DNA from: Strigops habroptila
Taxonomy: Eukaryota > Chordata > Aves > Psittaciformes > Psittacidae
DNA: 64,000 bases
Direction of reading: 5' to 3'
NCBI RefSeq assembly: GCF_004027225.2
Contig: NC_044277.2
Location: forward strand, 25,806,995 to 25,870,994
Of this stretch, positions 46,001 through 58,460 are shown piece by piece. The translations under genes were made by a program, and so were the position numbers. A model generated the notes under the pieces. The model saw nothing but the letters and a program-made list of their open reading frames with translations. It made no database searches and had not been told where the DNA came from. Numbering within the stretch: the first letter of the stretch is position 1; each line of letters starts with the position of its first letter.

Positions 46001-49000
46001 TAAAATTGTGGACCTCTCTATTCGTAACATTACAAAACACCCCAGGAAACCAAAACCAAAACTAAAACCAAAAAGCACCAGAAAAACCTAAAAATCCCCT
46101 GGTACGTCAGGTTTGAGTCATTGCACCTTCAGTTTAAGCACTTAGAATTGTTTAAGCCAGAGCTCTTTGTACTATTCTACCCTTGAATACATTCAGTAAT
46201 TCTCTTATTCTATGTTTTTGCCTCTCCAAGGTGATCCAGCTTTCCCTACAGAATTAGGATTGTATTTTCTAAAGGAGTAGGGAGGAAGTTTTTAAAGCAC
46301 ACACAAATGAAACAAGCACTGCAAGGCAGCTGCAGGAACTAATGTTAGTTTCACTACACTGACATTAGTGACCACAGCAACACTCACAAGAGGAAATTTC
46401 ACAGTTGAAAACAGGTAAGCAGTTTGCCAATTTTGATGGAATTACCTTTCTGCAATGGCCAAAGAACCAAAAGTCACCACAAAAATAAGCACGTTAAGGA
46501 GAAATTGTTAGGGGGGATGAATTTGGACTCAACATGCACCAAGTATCTCAATTAAGTGCAACGAACACAGGTTTTCAAAAATCAAAACAAAACTTTTCCA
46601 GTTCACACTACAGCATTCTAATCTCTACAAGCTTGCACCTCAGTCTTATTCTCTAAATTTTGCAATCTACTGTAAAAAGGGCTGAAAGTATCTATATATG
46701 GTCTCATGGAAAAAAAGCTGGACAAAGGAAGGATGGTTAAGCACGTGGGTTCAACCAGTTTCTGCTTGATCTGGGAGGTGGAACAAAGATAAAGTCTCAG
46801 TGAAAAAGATTTATACTGAGATGCAAACACAAGATGAAGTCATTGTAGCTTATCTGATGTACAATGGGTTTTGGTGTGTTTGCCAGCTTGCTCATAAATC
46901 CCACTGTACTCCTTCTACACTTCTCCCTCCTTCTTAAAAAATAAAATGTTCCCTTCAGCAATAAACAAAAAAGGCCAAGTGCAAGTAGTTATACAAAGCA
47001 TGCTGCTTTTTTACAAGTAAATTAGAGATGGCAAATGCAAAACACTCCAGCTAAAAACTTGTTTTTATGGTACACATGAAGGTCCATTCATCAATTTTGC
47101 TTACAGACATGGTGGAAGCAAACAAGCACCTTAGCATATGCAACAAGAGCACATATATCCCCGCATCTTGACCACTTCCCTTTTCTGACTATAACTTTGC
47201 TCTGTAAGTACCATGTTCAACAGAAATCTGGCAATTTAAAAATTACTATGCAAGGCAAACTCACTTAAGAACGATGGTCTTTCATCTGGATTTTGTGCCC
47301 ATCCACTTTCTATCAATCTTATGATGATCACTCGATGAGGAATGTCCATTGATAGACTTTCTTCACTTAAGTCTAGTCGCTGTCCTTGTGACACACTATA
47401 CATTATCTGCAAGGGGTTTATAACTTCTGTCAAAATAGACATCGTGCAGTCATTAGAAATATATGCAATATAAATAGCTTACTATAGGAAAAGTAATTCA
47501 GTTCGCAGACAGTGCATTTATAGTTCACCAAAAAAAGGTTATATTCCTCTTTGTAAAAAGAAATATATTTTTAATTTATCATTGTAATGTAAAAAACGTA
47601 CAGAAAAAGTGTCTAATCTTAAAAGTAACTCAAAGCACTTTTCAATAAGCTTTAAAGTTGAGTCATTACAAAGTAACTCCTAAAATGAAGTCCCCAGGTA
47701 CCCATTTCTCAGGTTAAGCCTTATGTAAAATAAGGCATGAAAAATAAATAAAAGGAAGACGCGGCCTTACCTTCGAATGGCTGTTTCCTTGACATCACTT
47801 CCCACATAATAATTGCATAACTGTTTAAAGTATAAAACATATAGAAGATGTTATTTTAGATTACCAACACTTAATATGTGCTTAGCTTTACATTTTACTA
47901 AAAATGTTTTACTAAAATGATCCCAAATACACACACGGGACTCGCTGTAGCTAACTACAGTGATGACCTGAATATACGAAAACTATCAGGAATTTTAAAC
48001 AGTGACTTCAGCTAGAACTGGTTAATAATATTAAGTACAGAAAAGATACATGGCATATAATCTCCTATTCCTATTAGTAACAGCTCTGCTGTACTAATAT
48101 GTCGTGAATTACCTACACACAGTTGAAATCTCAGTATGAAAATTACAGTGAGCCTCAGAGTCCCAACTGCTCTGTCTTAACTGCAATACTGTGGCATCTC
48201 TGCAGTCCGCATCAACACTCTGTGACATTCCCATGGGAAGCAAGGTCCTACCAGGGAGGATGGCTTTGAAAAGTTTTTAAAATTTTGCTTCAAAAAAATG
48301 GAAATCCATTTTCCACTGAAGCAATAAAAATGAAACTATGCAAAGAATTATTAATTTTTTTTTCCTGAAGAATTACACTTATCAGAATGTTTGCTCAACT
48401 ACTCAAATAACTGTACATAAAACCAGTATTTCCTACATGACTAAAAAGTACCAAATTTTGCATTCAGTTTACATTTAACTGCCTCTCAGCATTACATCAT
48501 ATAACAGCTACCAATTAGGAATAATAATAAAAAAAAAAGAACAAAGTAACTGACGCTTAAAATCAATCATATAAATTGAGCTTTCCTAACCACTTATTTC
48601 GTTCACAACGTAACATTCGTCAATGATAAAATTTATTCAAGTAAATTTTAATAAAAGCAGTCCTCCCTGTTAGAAAGCCTGCTTTTGATGCATTCCTGAG
48701 AAATTCATGCAGGTTGATTTTTCTGGCATGGCAAATTGTTCCTTATGTAAAAGTTAATGCTGCTTGACTGTTGACCCAGCCTTTCATTCAGTTTGGAATC
48801 TCTCTACAATTGAAAGCTGTTCTCTCAATTCTACAACAATGCAGAATACCACTTCCTGCTGATTGCCTTTACACTATTCATGTTCTCCTTTCCTATTTCT
48901 GCTTCATAGCATCTCTTTCTGATCCGGAGGCACAGACCTTCCTCTGTGACCCTTCTGGTGGTCATTTCCTTCACTGTCTCTCTACCTTCGTGTCTTCCCG

Positions 49001-52000
49001 CCTTGAACTGCCATCACTCTATATGACACTGTCTCAGTTTCTTTTCTCTCTTTTCAAACAATCTCTTCCCTTCCTCATTTATCAGTTTTCTAAGCCCTTC
49101 TATTGATTTTTTTCTCTCTTATTTTCTCCCATTTGGTTGTTATTCCTCTGCACACTTTTTCTTTCTTTCTAAGAAACATCTGTCTTCCCCATCTGCACTC
49201 ACTCATTAAACCACCAGCCACTCTCTTTCCCCATAATATGCCATTATTCCTTTTCAGTGTCTTCCTAGTCCAGCTTTTCTTAGCAAAGGGTGAAGAAAGC
49301 AGGAATGTAACCATCTCTATTCTTTGGACAGGAAAGTCAGGGAACTTTATGTGCCCCATAAGCATAAGGAATAATTAAGGGAAGTAGTGGTCTCCCTGGA
49401 AGTCAGTAAGACCCTGTGAGATTGATTCACCTCTCACCAAAATACAACCCCATCAAAGATGGCTGAAGGTAGAGGTGGTGAAGTGCAACAGAGAGATGGA
49501 TTTTGTCACAGTGATATGCCTCTTCACACCTTCTCAGTCTCAATCATTTACACAGGACAATTCTCTCCAAAATTGTTCAAGTCATCTTTGATGTCTCCAA
49601 GTCTTTTCAGATTAGGTTCAGATTAATAATTTCATACTATTAATAATTACATCATTAATAATTTCAGATTATTATAATTATAATTCTAATATCCTAAGAG
49701 AAATTGCTGTTTTGTTATATGGGTTGCTGCTACTCTACTACTTCCTGTTCTATTACTTCTACTACTCAGAAGTGACTGACGCAAATCTACCTGAACTTCC
49801 ATAAAATACACTATTCCTTAAGGAAATCTCTCTAACTACGTCCTCCAACTCCATTACCCTGTTTTTTCCTAACCCCTTTAAAAAAATATGTTTTCTTCTT
49901 TCCTCTGAGTACATTCTGCAAATTATGTTAATTGATCCACACAAATTACAAAGGTATGTGCAATGAGCTAATGGTGTGAAGAACTTTTTTCCTTCCCTAC
50001 ATTGTCTGCATGTGTACCCTCAATTATAGAAACCAGTCTCCCCTGTTTCTGTAGTTCTAGCTTAATTTCTGAAGGATTACACTTGTCACAGTGTTTCCTA
50101 AAGAAATGATGAGTCATTAAATGCAGCTACCATTCAATTATTTTTTTCCCAACTCAATTTACTTATATACCTATGATACTACTACTACTGAAAGTAATAA
50201 AATTTCTGAGAATATGTTAAAGTCTAGGTTCAGTAAATCAAATATGAATTCAAATTGCAAAGCCCACTTGAGAACTACATGAGTTACCTGTAGATATCGT
50301 GTTTTACACTTGCACGGGTTTTCTGACTGGGATTGTAATCTTCAGGTGGCATGTAGATAATTGTCCCTCCTTCTGGTAAAGAGGTTTCACTTCGTGATTG
50401 TGACATGGATATGACACGCCATTTTGACATGCCAAAATCTGCAATCTGGAAAGGACAGATCAGTTGTTCTGAGAAGAAAAACTGCATTTATCTGCTGACA
50501 GCTATTAGAAATTCCTGAAATGCGCCCAAAAGAATAGGTCACTTAAAGTCCTTAAATTGACACACAAGAAGTATGAGGTTATCCTAGCAACAGGAAACAC
50601 CAGCTCCAGCTCAGAAAGCATTCCAAGGTCATGACGCTTGCTATCGCTGTAGCACTGCCCTACCCTGTGGTTCTTTAATGAAGGACTCATATACCCTATG
50701 GCTGGGGAATTTTCTATGGAAGTGTGTCCCATATGAAGAAAGTCACTTTCTTTGGTCAAAAAAGAGGCAGGCAAAAAACCACTGAGTACTTCCAGCTCCC
50801 TGGTTGTGAAAAAGCACAAATTTAGTATAAATCGTAATAGCTCTATATAACTTAGCTTGCAGATAGCCTGACACAGTTGCACTCACAGAAAAATTTTAGG
50901 GCACTCCACCCCCAAAACTATGACATATTCATCTTGAATTAATAAATCTAACATTCTGATATTCTGTGCTGCAAAAAGCTGCTGAATATTTTCTTTACTG
51001 TGCAGTCTGGGGCCTTGTCCCTTCCTAGATTTACAGTACATCTACATAAAGAATTAACTGACATTAGTTTATATTCCCAGATATCCACAAGTCAGGGTGC
51101 AAGATATCAGACTAGGTTACAGGCAGAGAAACAAACAGACTAGGTTACGGGCAGAGAAACAAACAGCCAGCAGAACACACTGGCTGGCTGAGTTGCAGAG
51201 TGTCTGGCATACCAGAGGAAAGATAAGCAGCCAGCTATGAGCTCTGCACTTGTCCAGCATTTGCCTAAGAGCAAAACCATTTTCAACAAAGATGCCAGTG
51301 CGAGCACTGTGGCAGCTACGAAAACAGAAATAAGCTTTTTGGAGAGCACACAGTCAAAATCCACAGTAAAAAATAATCTCGTTTCTCTACAACTCACTCT
51401 CATCAAGCCTTCCTCACTGTAACTGGTTGTGTTATCTTGCTCATTCAGTAGATCTGGGACAGCCAGCACCACTCTATGAATGGTGTTACTTTTATACATA
51501 TGCATTCTATTTTGCATGCATTGCATGCCAATTCCTCGCATTTCCTCTCTAATTTAGAAATCTTGCTTCATCTCCCTGAAACATTCAAAAACCTTAAGGA
51601 CAGTCTGCAAGACTCCTTACAAGAGGTAGGACAGGTATTAAAAAGTTAACCTCTTCCCTTCAATTGTCCCAGCAAAGCAACTGTTTAGATGTGGTTAGGC
51701 AGAGCACCAGACCATATCAATGCTGTTAGGGATTAAAAAAAGAGTGGATAAAAAATTACTTGGACCAGTTCCCCAATCAGGTTTAACAGGAAGCTCAAAA
51801 GCTGGCAATTCCAGCACAACTTGAGTGGGAGGAGGTATGACCTCCTGAGGGCGTGAGCGGAGACAAAGCTGTGTAAGGTACCTTGCTGCCAAGAAAAATG
51901 TTTTTGCAATGGAGAAAGAAGAAATCAGCACTGGATCTTTGATCTTTATCAATGGACTCACAAAAAGATTCATCTCATGCTAACAACTGAAGCATTTGCC

Positions 52001-55000
52001 ATTCAAGTATAAATTAAGTGCAAAATATCTCTTATTTCTTATTTACTTGAATAGCATATTCTACCAATTTTAAGAACCAGAGGATCTTTAAAAACAAATA
52101 AACAAACAACAACACTTGCAGTTATGGAAGCATGTAACCATTTTGTCAGAAGTACTTTTAATATCTTTTTCACATCATGGCAGTGATATTTTAAATAAAT
52201 GAATGTTAGTTCTCTATGTATGCTTGCTTGCTCTAAGAAGTTTCACAAAAGCCATCTTCCTACATGTTTAGATTTAGCATTTATCACAGAATCATAGAAT
52301 CAACTAGGCTGGAAAAGACTTTTAAGATCATCAAGTCCAACCATTACCTCAGGACTGCCAAGTCCACCACTAAACCATGTCACTGAGGGCCTCCTCTACA
52401 GGTTTTTTGAACACTTAATGTTTTTGAGCACTTAATGTTATGTTTTACATGCTCTTATACTACACTAACAGAACATGTATGTACATACTACATGATAAAT
52501 GTCAAATGGGGTATTAACATTTGAATTTGACCTACTGTCCTCCAGAACTAACTTGATTGAGCATCTCAGACAGGAATACTTTCTATTTTCTTCTCGGAAG
52601 GGGCCAGACATAGCTACAGCTGGAAGGTTGCCATATGACAGTGTCACTGCTACTGAGTATCAGCTACTGCTCTAGCAGAAACAGCCCTAATTCTGGCTTT
52701 CTGGTCTTTTCAGATGAAGCATATCCACACCTGAGCAAAGCAGAGTTTTCAAAAGAAAAACTCAAAAGTTCTTTCTGCAAGGATAGAAGAAAGCGTCTGT
52801 TATACAATTACATCCCCTCTGTATGTCCACATCCTCATTCCTCCTCCCCTACAATAATTAAAGCCCTTTAACTCAGTCTGGATGCTAAAGAACATAAGAA
52901 TTAAATAACTCTACCTTGACATGAAACTCATCATCCAGCAAAATATTCTGGGTTTTCAAGTCATGGTGCAGCAATGGAGGATTCATGTTGTGCAAATAGT
53001 TTACTCCCAAAGCAATTTCATAAAGAATGCGGAATCTCAGGCACCAGGGAATGTCAGGATATAGATCTTTCTGCCAAGATACAACCACAAAACCAGAATA
53101 TAATCCTCTGGTCTGATCTAACAGCACAACACAAAGACTTTTGTAAGAAGAAGAAAGTGACTTGGACAAGCAGTAATCTTTTAAAACCTACATTACATGA
53201 ACTCCTGAGCATTAAGACTGTTTAGCTGTTAAAACAAATATATAAATGTTAATGATGCAGTGTTGTTTCTATTCCCTAGCATTCATGTAATAGTTCATGA
53301 CTGCTATATGATATAGGACATTTACTACATTATTTGTTCATATGGATATACGATTTACAAATGAGCTCCTGTATGAAACTTGCAACCCATAGTTTATGAG
53401 TAGAACACAAAGGATGGCAAGAATTGTATCTTCAACTGACATTGGGGAAGGGGGGGAAAGCTGCAGTGAAACCAAGCACAAAATACTACCTTTATAAATA
53501 TTAATACACCAAGAATAAGGCAGTAAAACTCAACTGAAATCTTAAAAGTTACGTTGACACTAATGCCTTTATGAAAAACAGCAGCTGAGCTTTCTAAGGC
53601 ATGAGATTCGCATTGATTAAAGGTACAGAAGAAACTGCAGTGCTGCTAAGACACAACTGCAGTAGCTTTACAGTATCAACACTAGATGCTCAGACCAAGC
53701 TAACAGGAGCAGCTGAGAGTTCAGCATAGGAGAACTTACTCCTGAAAGCAGGATCTGGTAGAAATATCTCTGTCTGTTTAGATCAGCAACATTTGACTTC
53801 TTTTAACTAAAGTAAAAATCTTCAAAATTTATTTTTTTTTTTTAAATAAGGATTCAAATTCAGGAAAAAAGCCTCTTCTTTGTGTGATATTTACATTGGC
53901 AATAATTCTGAAACCCAGGCTGAAGGAAGCAGACTTATTTCAGCTTCTAATTAGACAACAGTAGAGACTTTAAAGTGATTGATAGTATATAATAATTCAA
54001 CTTGAATCCAGTTATAGGTGATGACATTGAAGGAAAAAGTGTAATACAACTGAATTCTGAAGAGTTTGGTTGTCTTCCTGGGATACAGAAACTCTATCTG
54101 AGCACAAAAAATTACCAGTTATAACAACTGTCCTTTAATTTGAAATATTACTAATAATACATTCTACTACTTCCCTTAAGTATGGAAATCGCAGTCTATT
54201 TGAAACAACTAAGGACTATATTTAAAGACTGTAAGTACACTTACCCCATGTAAAAGCTGGTTTAATGACCCATTTGTCATGTATTCTGTTACTATCCCCA
54301 GAAATTCAGGCTCGTTGCAAATTCCCAAAATTGGCAGAATGTAACTAAACCTGGCTTTGTGTAATATCTCTGCTTCTTTTAGAAGGTGGTTTCTATCACT
54401 TAAAGAAAACAAACAAACAAATAAAAAACATTACCAAAGCAATACTAGGAAAGTCAAAGCAAATGCTGAGATCCCTATATACTCGTAGTACCTACATGTA
54501 GTACCACCATCTTTCACCATTTGATTCCCACTATGCTGTTTTGATAAAAAGATACTGTTAAGACAATTAAAATCTGCAAAAGCAAATATAGGATAGCTTC
54601 CCCAGTTTTGTTGTACCAAACATGTAAACCTCTCTATTTCCATCACACATTTAATCCATGCTTCGAGTAAAGAAGGATACAGTCAGAACTCTGACTTTCA
54701 CCATCTTGTATAACCATAGCATTAATAACCAGCTACATTTGTCCTATTTACTGCCCATCTTCAAAACTGAGTTTTCACTGAGGCCCAATATTTATCTTCT
54801 ACAGATTAGAGATTTTAATACTCACAATTCCCAAATCATTTAAATTTAGTGGACACTTGTGCACTAAAATAATACGGGTTAAAGGAATGCACCTTCTGTT
54901 TCTGAAGGAAAACTAATTACCAGCTATGTTTTTTTTTCACATAAATTGTTCATTCACATTGGGCTCCTGCTTTGAATCACTCTCTGGGAAAACCATTCTC

Positions 55001-57840
55001 TGGTTGCATAGGAAGAAGGAAGGGACCAGCCTCATGACATTTGGATGCCTGTGTGAATGCTCTGTTACATCAAACCTCCTCATTAATGTCAATTTGATGC
55101 ATCTTTACAAATTCAGACCTTGTAGCATGTGGATTCAAGAAGCTCAAGTTTTATTTCAGATTGAGTATGCTTCTATGCTTAAAAATTATAAACTATTTGG
55201 CTTGCCATATATCTCAAATGCTCTTGAAATAAATGGGTTTATTGACAGTGAAGATACTTGGACCATGAAGGATAATTCTAACAAAAAACAATAATCAGAT
55301 TTTATACCAGTGGATACTGGTACAGGTACAAGTATGTGACTAGGATATCCAAATACAGGACTTCTACAGCACATCTAAGACTGATCCTTTGGATGTGAGC
55401 CAGACTGATTTAGAAGCAATACAGCTGGGCTGGGGCATGGTTGCATATAAGCCAGGCCTATGCCCATCACAATGTGCTCAGCACAGCGCTATGTTAATGC
55501 AGCTGTACAGTTCCCAGCTGAGAGCTGGCTTCTGTCCATCTAGGTCAGAGCACACACTGAAGTGCTCATGTCAATATGGACCCATCAATGTAGATCTAGC
55601 CGTTACAAAGAAAAGAAAGGACATCAGAGTAAATGGGGAAAAGAGGAAGCCTCGAGAACTAAAGCCTCCTGCTTTTATGACAGGAAAACTTCAAATTTAG
55701 ATGGATGTGAAATTAAGGGCAACTGTTGGTCCTTATCTATGTGATGGAAAAAGGCTTCTATTATAAGAAACTCTAGGAAATGACCCAAGTAAAAAGGCAG
55801 CCTTCATGAAATGTACAGGACAAAAGACACAACTACCTCCTTTCCTCCCTCTCTCCAGAAAAGACTAGGTTTAAGAAAGCCACGGGTTTTCCCAGACTGT
55901 GAGGCATACCTGCATGGGATTCAGCTGTAGCCAGGAAAGGAGTTGCAACATATCGAGGTTTGTTCCTGTGTCTGTAAGTCACTTCACCTTTGTCTGTTCT
56001 GTACCAGAAGGGCATTGTATAATTCCTAAATTAGTACAGGCCCACAATAACTATCCAATTGGCTTTACTCTTTGGCTGCTCACACACAAGTTCTGGGATA
56101 CATAACGCAGGCTTCCTGTTTGGGGAATTAACTACACTGTGAATGCTTCCCTTTTCTTGACAGCATTTACAGGATGGCATTTTATGTTGCCTATTATACA
56201 ACCAACTTGCTGCAAAGACTTGGGTATAACAGATTGCTTACAGCTTTTGATCTTCTGATAAGACTTCCAAACTTTGCATGATATATGGTAGGAGGCTGAA
56301 TTATTTTGATTACCTCAACTGCCCTTTTCATTATGGTTTCACAGGTTAGATGTCACACTAATCTAAATTCTTGTAAGGCTAAAATAATATTTGTTGGTTT
56401 CTCTCAACTGAGTTCAGAGGATAAACACTGTATTTCCAATTAGCAGGGATTTAAGCAGACTTTTAAATTAAAGAAAAAACCCCCACAAAATAACCAACAA
56501 TAAACTTGTCAGAGAATACAATATTCCTGGTTAAACACATAACTGAGATTCCATTTATTTCTGGCAAGATTTCAGAGATAAAGCCTGTGTGTACACACCT
56601 GGGGAATAAGAGATCAAATAGCTTAAACGGATTTATCTTACAGTCTAGCATACTGGGTCACAAGACTAGAAGTCTTGTTACTCTGAGTGAAGCTATTCTG
56701 CCTAAATGCCCCATACTAGAGCAAAGAAACCTGAGGCAGTAAAGTTTAATGACAATTAGATAAGATACAAGAGGCAGGTTTACAAGTTGGGTAGGCTTCA
56801 GACAGCCTAAGCAGCAGCAAAATTGCATTGACAGGATAAAAAATCAGCATTATAGGGAATGAATGAGGTATTGATGGATGAAAAATTGTTACCTGCTGCC
56901 CCATTACATGGACTAACAGCTCCTGTAATAAACACGCTGTCACTTGGGCCGAGGAAAATTGGGAACGCAAATGCTACAAGTTGAAGCTAATGGAAAATAC
57001 CAGTTGTACTTGCGGCCTACAAGGCTATTATTTTAAATCAGCTTCTCTCAGAACTATGAGAGCTGGAGCAAGGAAAAATATCAATTGTGCATGATCTCGG
57101 AGAAGCTTCTTCTAGGAGCTAGAAGCAATCTCTAGTGGACATAGTAATATATGCCTCATATTCTGCCTCTGTAAACAAATCTATAGTAATCACTGTATTT
57201 TAATACCCTGCTGATACTTCAGTAAAGTGGTTAGCAACCAACAGACCCAGACAGAAGCTGAACTGTGCAGAAAGAAAAGCCTTCAAAATAGGCAAGCTGC
57301 TCGGTATCTCACACGCTGAAACCGAAACCACCCATTTCCAACAACTGAAAGAGGGGAAGCTTCGGGGCTGCTACATGCTTTCCCTGGCTCAAGCTGAAAT
57401 CACTCTTCGTGGGATCTCCTTTGCCCTTGGATTTAAAGCAGCGCTGCCCACCGAGACACATGCTCTCTGTTCCATCAACCTGAGAAACCCAGCTTCGTAC
57501 CACGGGACGCGCTCACCGAGTGTCCCGGCAACGCGGGAGCGCGGGACCCATTCTTGGTTTAGTGAAAAGGCGGGTTCAGCTCGGTCCTTCCCCCCCGGGC
57601 CGCCCTCCCCGCCGTGATGCCCCATCCCGGAGGTCCCCCCCTTCCCCGTTACCTGTCCAGCAGCGGCCCCTGCAGGCATTTCAGGGCCACCGGGACCCTC
57701 CAGTCGGCGTGGCGGGCGGCGGACACGGTACCGTAAGCGCCACGGCTGATAAAACGCAAGTCCGGGAGTTTATTGGAAGGGATGGAGGGAAGGGCGTAAC
57801 TGATGGCGCCCGCCCGGCCCCCACCATCCCCGCTGCTCAT
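39774..57840 (-). CDS. RIPK2: RIPK2, receptor-interacting serine/threonine kinase 2, eleven coding exons
   Basis: A cytosolic kinase-CARD adaptor that binds NOD1/NOD2 through its CARD and drives NF-kB and MAPK signalling. Coding exons: 57840-57653, 54398-54245, 53070-52915, 50445-50288, 47820-47771, 47426-47265, 44216-44131, 43948-43859, 43247-43142, 41498-41319, 40099-39774. They total 1656 nt, i.e. 551 codons plus stop, against about 540 in human. Eleven exons is also the human count. Kinase landmarks: glycine loop RGAYGTV (33-39), lysine K54 in [12 protein letters not shown] with D151, DFG at 169-171, PPE near 198. The linker (about 290-443) is poorly conserved. The CARD occupies about 446-540, with [10 protein letters not shown] and [20 protein letters not shown]. 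All junctions are GT/AG with matching phase. Exons 9 and 10 are the least certain. Confidence 0.96.
40340..40513 (-). mobile_element. CR1-type LINE fragment, minus orientation
   Basis: CTCAGGTTGCTCAGTGCCTTG and GAACCTGTTCCAATGTTCAACC are the reverse complement of the CR1 3' region (GGTTGC..., AGGTTGCTCAG..). It lies in RIPK2 intron 10, sense to the gene. Confidence 0.8.
41319..41498 (-). CDS. RIPK2: RIPK2 exon 10 (residues 384-443), linker
   Basis: Acceptor TTTTTTTAG, donor TCA G|GTACAG. It encodes a Ser-rich, Cys-containing linker ([20 protein letters not shown] and on). An internal stronger donor, AGCT|GTAAGA (exon end 41466), has the same phase and would skip 49 codons. The full length was chosen because it is close to the length I expect for this exon in the human gene. 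Confidence 0.75.
43142..43247 (-). CDS. RIPK2: RIPK2 exon 9 (residues 349-383), linker
   Basis: The acceptor chosen is ATCGTTTCAG|GAA, because it keeps phase 0 from exon 8 and gives an EETYSGS-type junction. The donor is TCA G|GTAGAG. The encoded linker ([20 protein letters not shown] and on) is Ser/Pro-rich. An upstream TTTAG at about 43275 would put the exon in another frame. Confidence 0.75.
43859..43948 (-). CDS. RIPK2: RIPK2 exon 8 (residues 319-348)
   Basis: Acceptor TCTTTTCCAG, donor GAG|GTAAAT. Thirty codons ending [13 protein letters not shown]. The SLNIPVN block is the conserved anchor in the linker. Confidence 0.88.
44131..44216 (-). CDS. RIPK2: RIPK2 exon 7 (residues 290-318)
   Basis: Acceptor TTTGTTTAG, donor AAG|GTAAGT. 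It encodes [20 protein letters not shown] and VILLKRSK, the helix that closes the kinase domain. Confidence 0.93.
47265..47426 (-). CDS. RIPK2: RIPK2 exon 6 (residues 236-289)
   Basis: Acceptor TTTTGACAG, donor TTA A|GTGAGT. It encodes [16 protein letters not shown] and [16 protein letters not shown], the end of the kinase C-lobe. Confidence 0.95.
47771..47820 (-). CDS. RIPK2: RIPK2 exon 5 (residues 219-235)
   Basis: A 50-nt exon encoding [16 protein letters not shown]. Acceptor TTTAAACAG, donor GAA G|GTAAGG. It is too short to show as an ORF; its phase fits both neighbours. Confidence 0.93.
50288..50445 (-). CDS. RIPK2: RIPK2 exon 4 (residues 167-218), DFG and activation loop
   Basis: Acceptor CTTTCCAG, donor AC AG|GTAACT. 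It encodes IADFGMSKW, a Ser-rich activation loop ([15 protein letters not shown]) and IIYMPPEDY. The loop serines are where RIPK2 autophosphorylates. Confidence 0.95.
51111..51166. repeat. 28-bp tandem duplication
   Basis: Two adjacent 28-bp units beginning ACTAGGTTAC and ending AAACAAACAG, with one mismatch (A/G). In RIPK2 intron 3. Confidence 0.92.
52285..52415 (-). mobile_element. CR1-type LINE 3' end, minus orientation
   Basis: It begins with CAGAATCATAGAATCA, the reversed CR1 3' tail, followed by CTAGGCTGGAAAAGAC and the downstream CR1-type sequence. RIPK2 intron 3. Confidence 0.88.
52915..53070 (-). CDS. RIPK2: RIPK2 exon 3 (residues 115-166), catalytic loop
   Basis: Acceptor TCTTGGCAG, donor AAG|GTAGAG. 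It encodes [19 protein letters not shown] and the catalytic loop [18 protein letters not shown], with Asp at 151. Confidence 0.95.
54245..54398 (-). CDS. RIPK2: RIPK2 exon 2 (residues 63-114)
   Basis: Acceptor TTCTTTAAG, donor GGG|GTAAGT. It encodes [20 protein letters not shown] (the helix-C glutamate lies in EAE) and the hinge [10 protein letters not shown]. Intron 1 (54399-57652) has no recognised element. Confidence 0.95.
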
Positions 57841-58460
57841 CCTCGCACTCCACCGCCTGGGGCGGCCGCGCCGTCTGTCCCCTGGCCGCAGGGGAGCCCG
57901 GAGCGCCGCTCTTCTCGCCCTCCTTCCCCGCCTCTACCCCGCTCCTCCAGGGCCCGCCTCCCCTCCAGGCCGCCGCAGCCCGCTCCTCCTTCAGCCCTAC
58001 GGAGCAGCGACTTCTCTTCCCCGCAGAGAACAGCCTCCCGCCGGCTCCCTGGAAGGGGGAGGCGGAGCCGCCGCGATGAGTCTTGCGGGGAGGAGGAAGC
58101 CGGGAGCGAGCTGGTAGAGCGCGGTGGCGGTCCGGCCGGCCCCCGGGAGAGCTGTGCCGGGGCAGCAGCCCGCTTCTTCGGAGGAGCCGGGGCACGGTGC
58201 CAAGGGGCACCTGCCCGGGCCAGGGATGGAGCGTCCCCAGCCCGTCCGGGGACCGTCGTGCCGGGGGGTATCCCTCAGGCCGGAGGATGGGGATAGGGGA
58301 GCAGCACCGTGCGGGAGGTGGGCGGGGTGTGTGTTATTTCTATTCCCGAAAGATGATGCGGGATGCCAGGCCGAGCCCGGCCGCCGCCCTTCGGAGCTAT
58401 GGTCTGTGCATTTCCGGGTGTACAGTCATTGTTCAGGTGAAGCGAGAGGAGAGTTAGCTC
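57500..58460 (-). promoter_or_regulatory. CpG island promoter region of RIPK2
   Basis: A sharply GC- and CpG-rich block in an otherwise AT-rich window, covering RIPK2 exon 1 and about 600 bp upstream. It has GC-box-like sequences (for example GGGGGAGGCGG near 58053). No TATA box is evident. The transcription start cannot be placed from sequence alone. Confidence 0.85.
57653..57840 (-). CDS. RIPK2: RIPK2 exon 1 coding part (residues 1-62)
   Basis: The ATG at 57838-57840 lies within a CpG island. It encodes the N-lobe start: [33 protein letters not shown]. The donor is GAC AG|GTAACG. The N-terminus has a Gly-rich insert ([10 protein letters not shown]). Confidence 0.94.

Noticed and set aside
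49090-49378. Overlapping 91-codon ORFs on both strands
   Set aside because: Intronic pyrimidine-rich DNA of RIPK2; no family resemblance on either strand.
57520-58296. 258-codon plus-strand ORF and overlapping ORFs on the minus strand
   Set aside because: A CpG-rich island gives few stops in any frame; the composition is Pro/Arg/Ser from base bias and no domain is visible.
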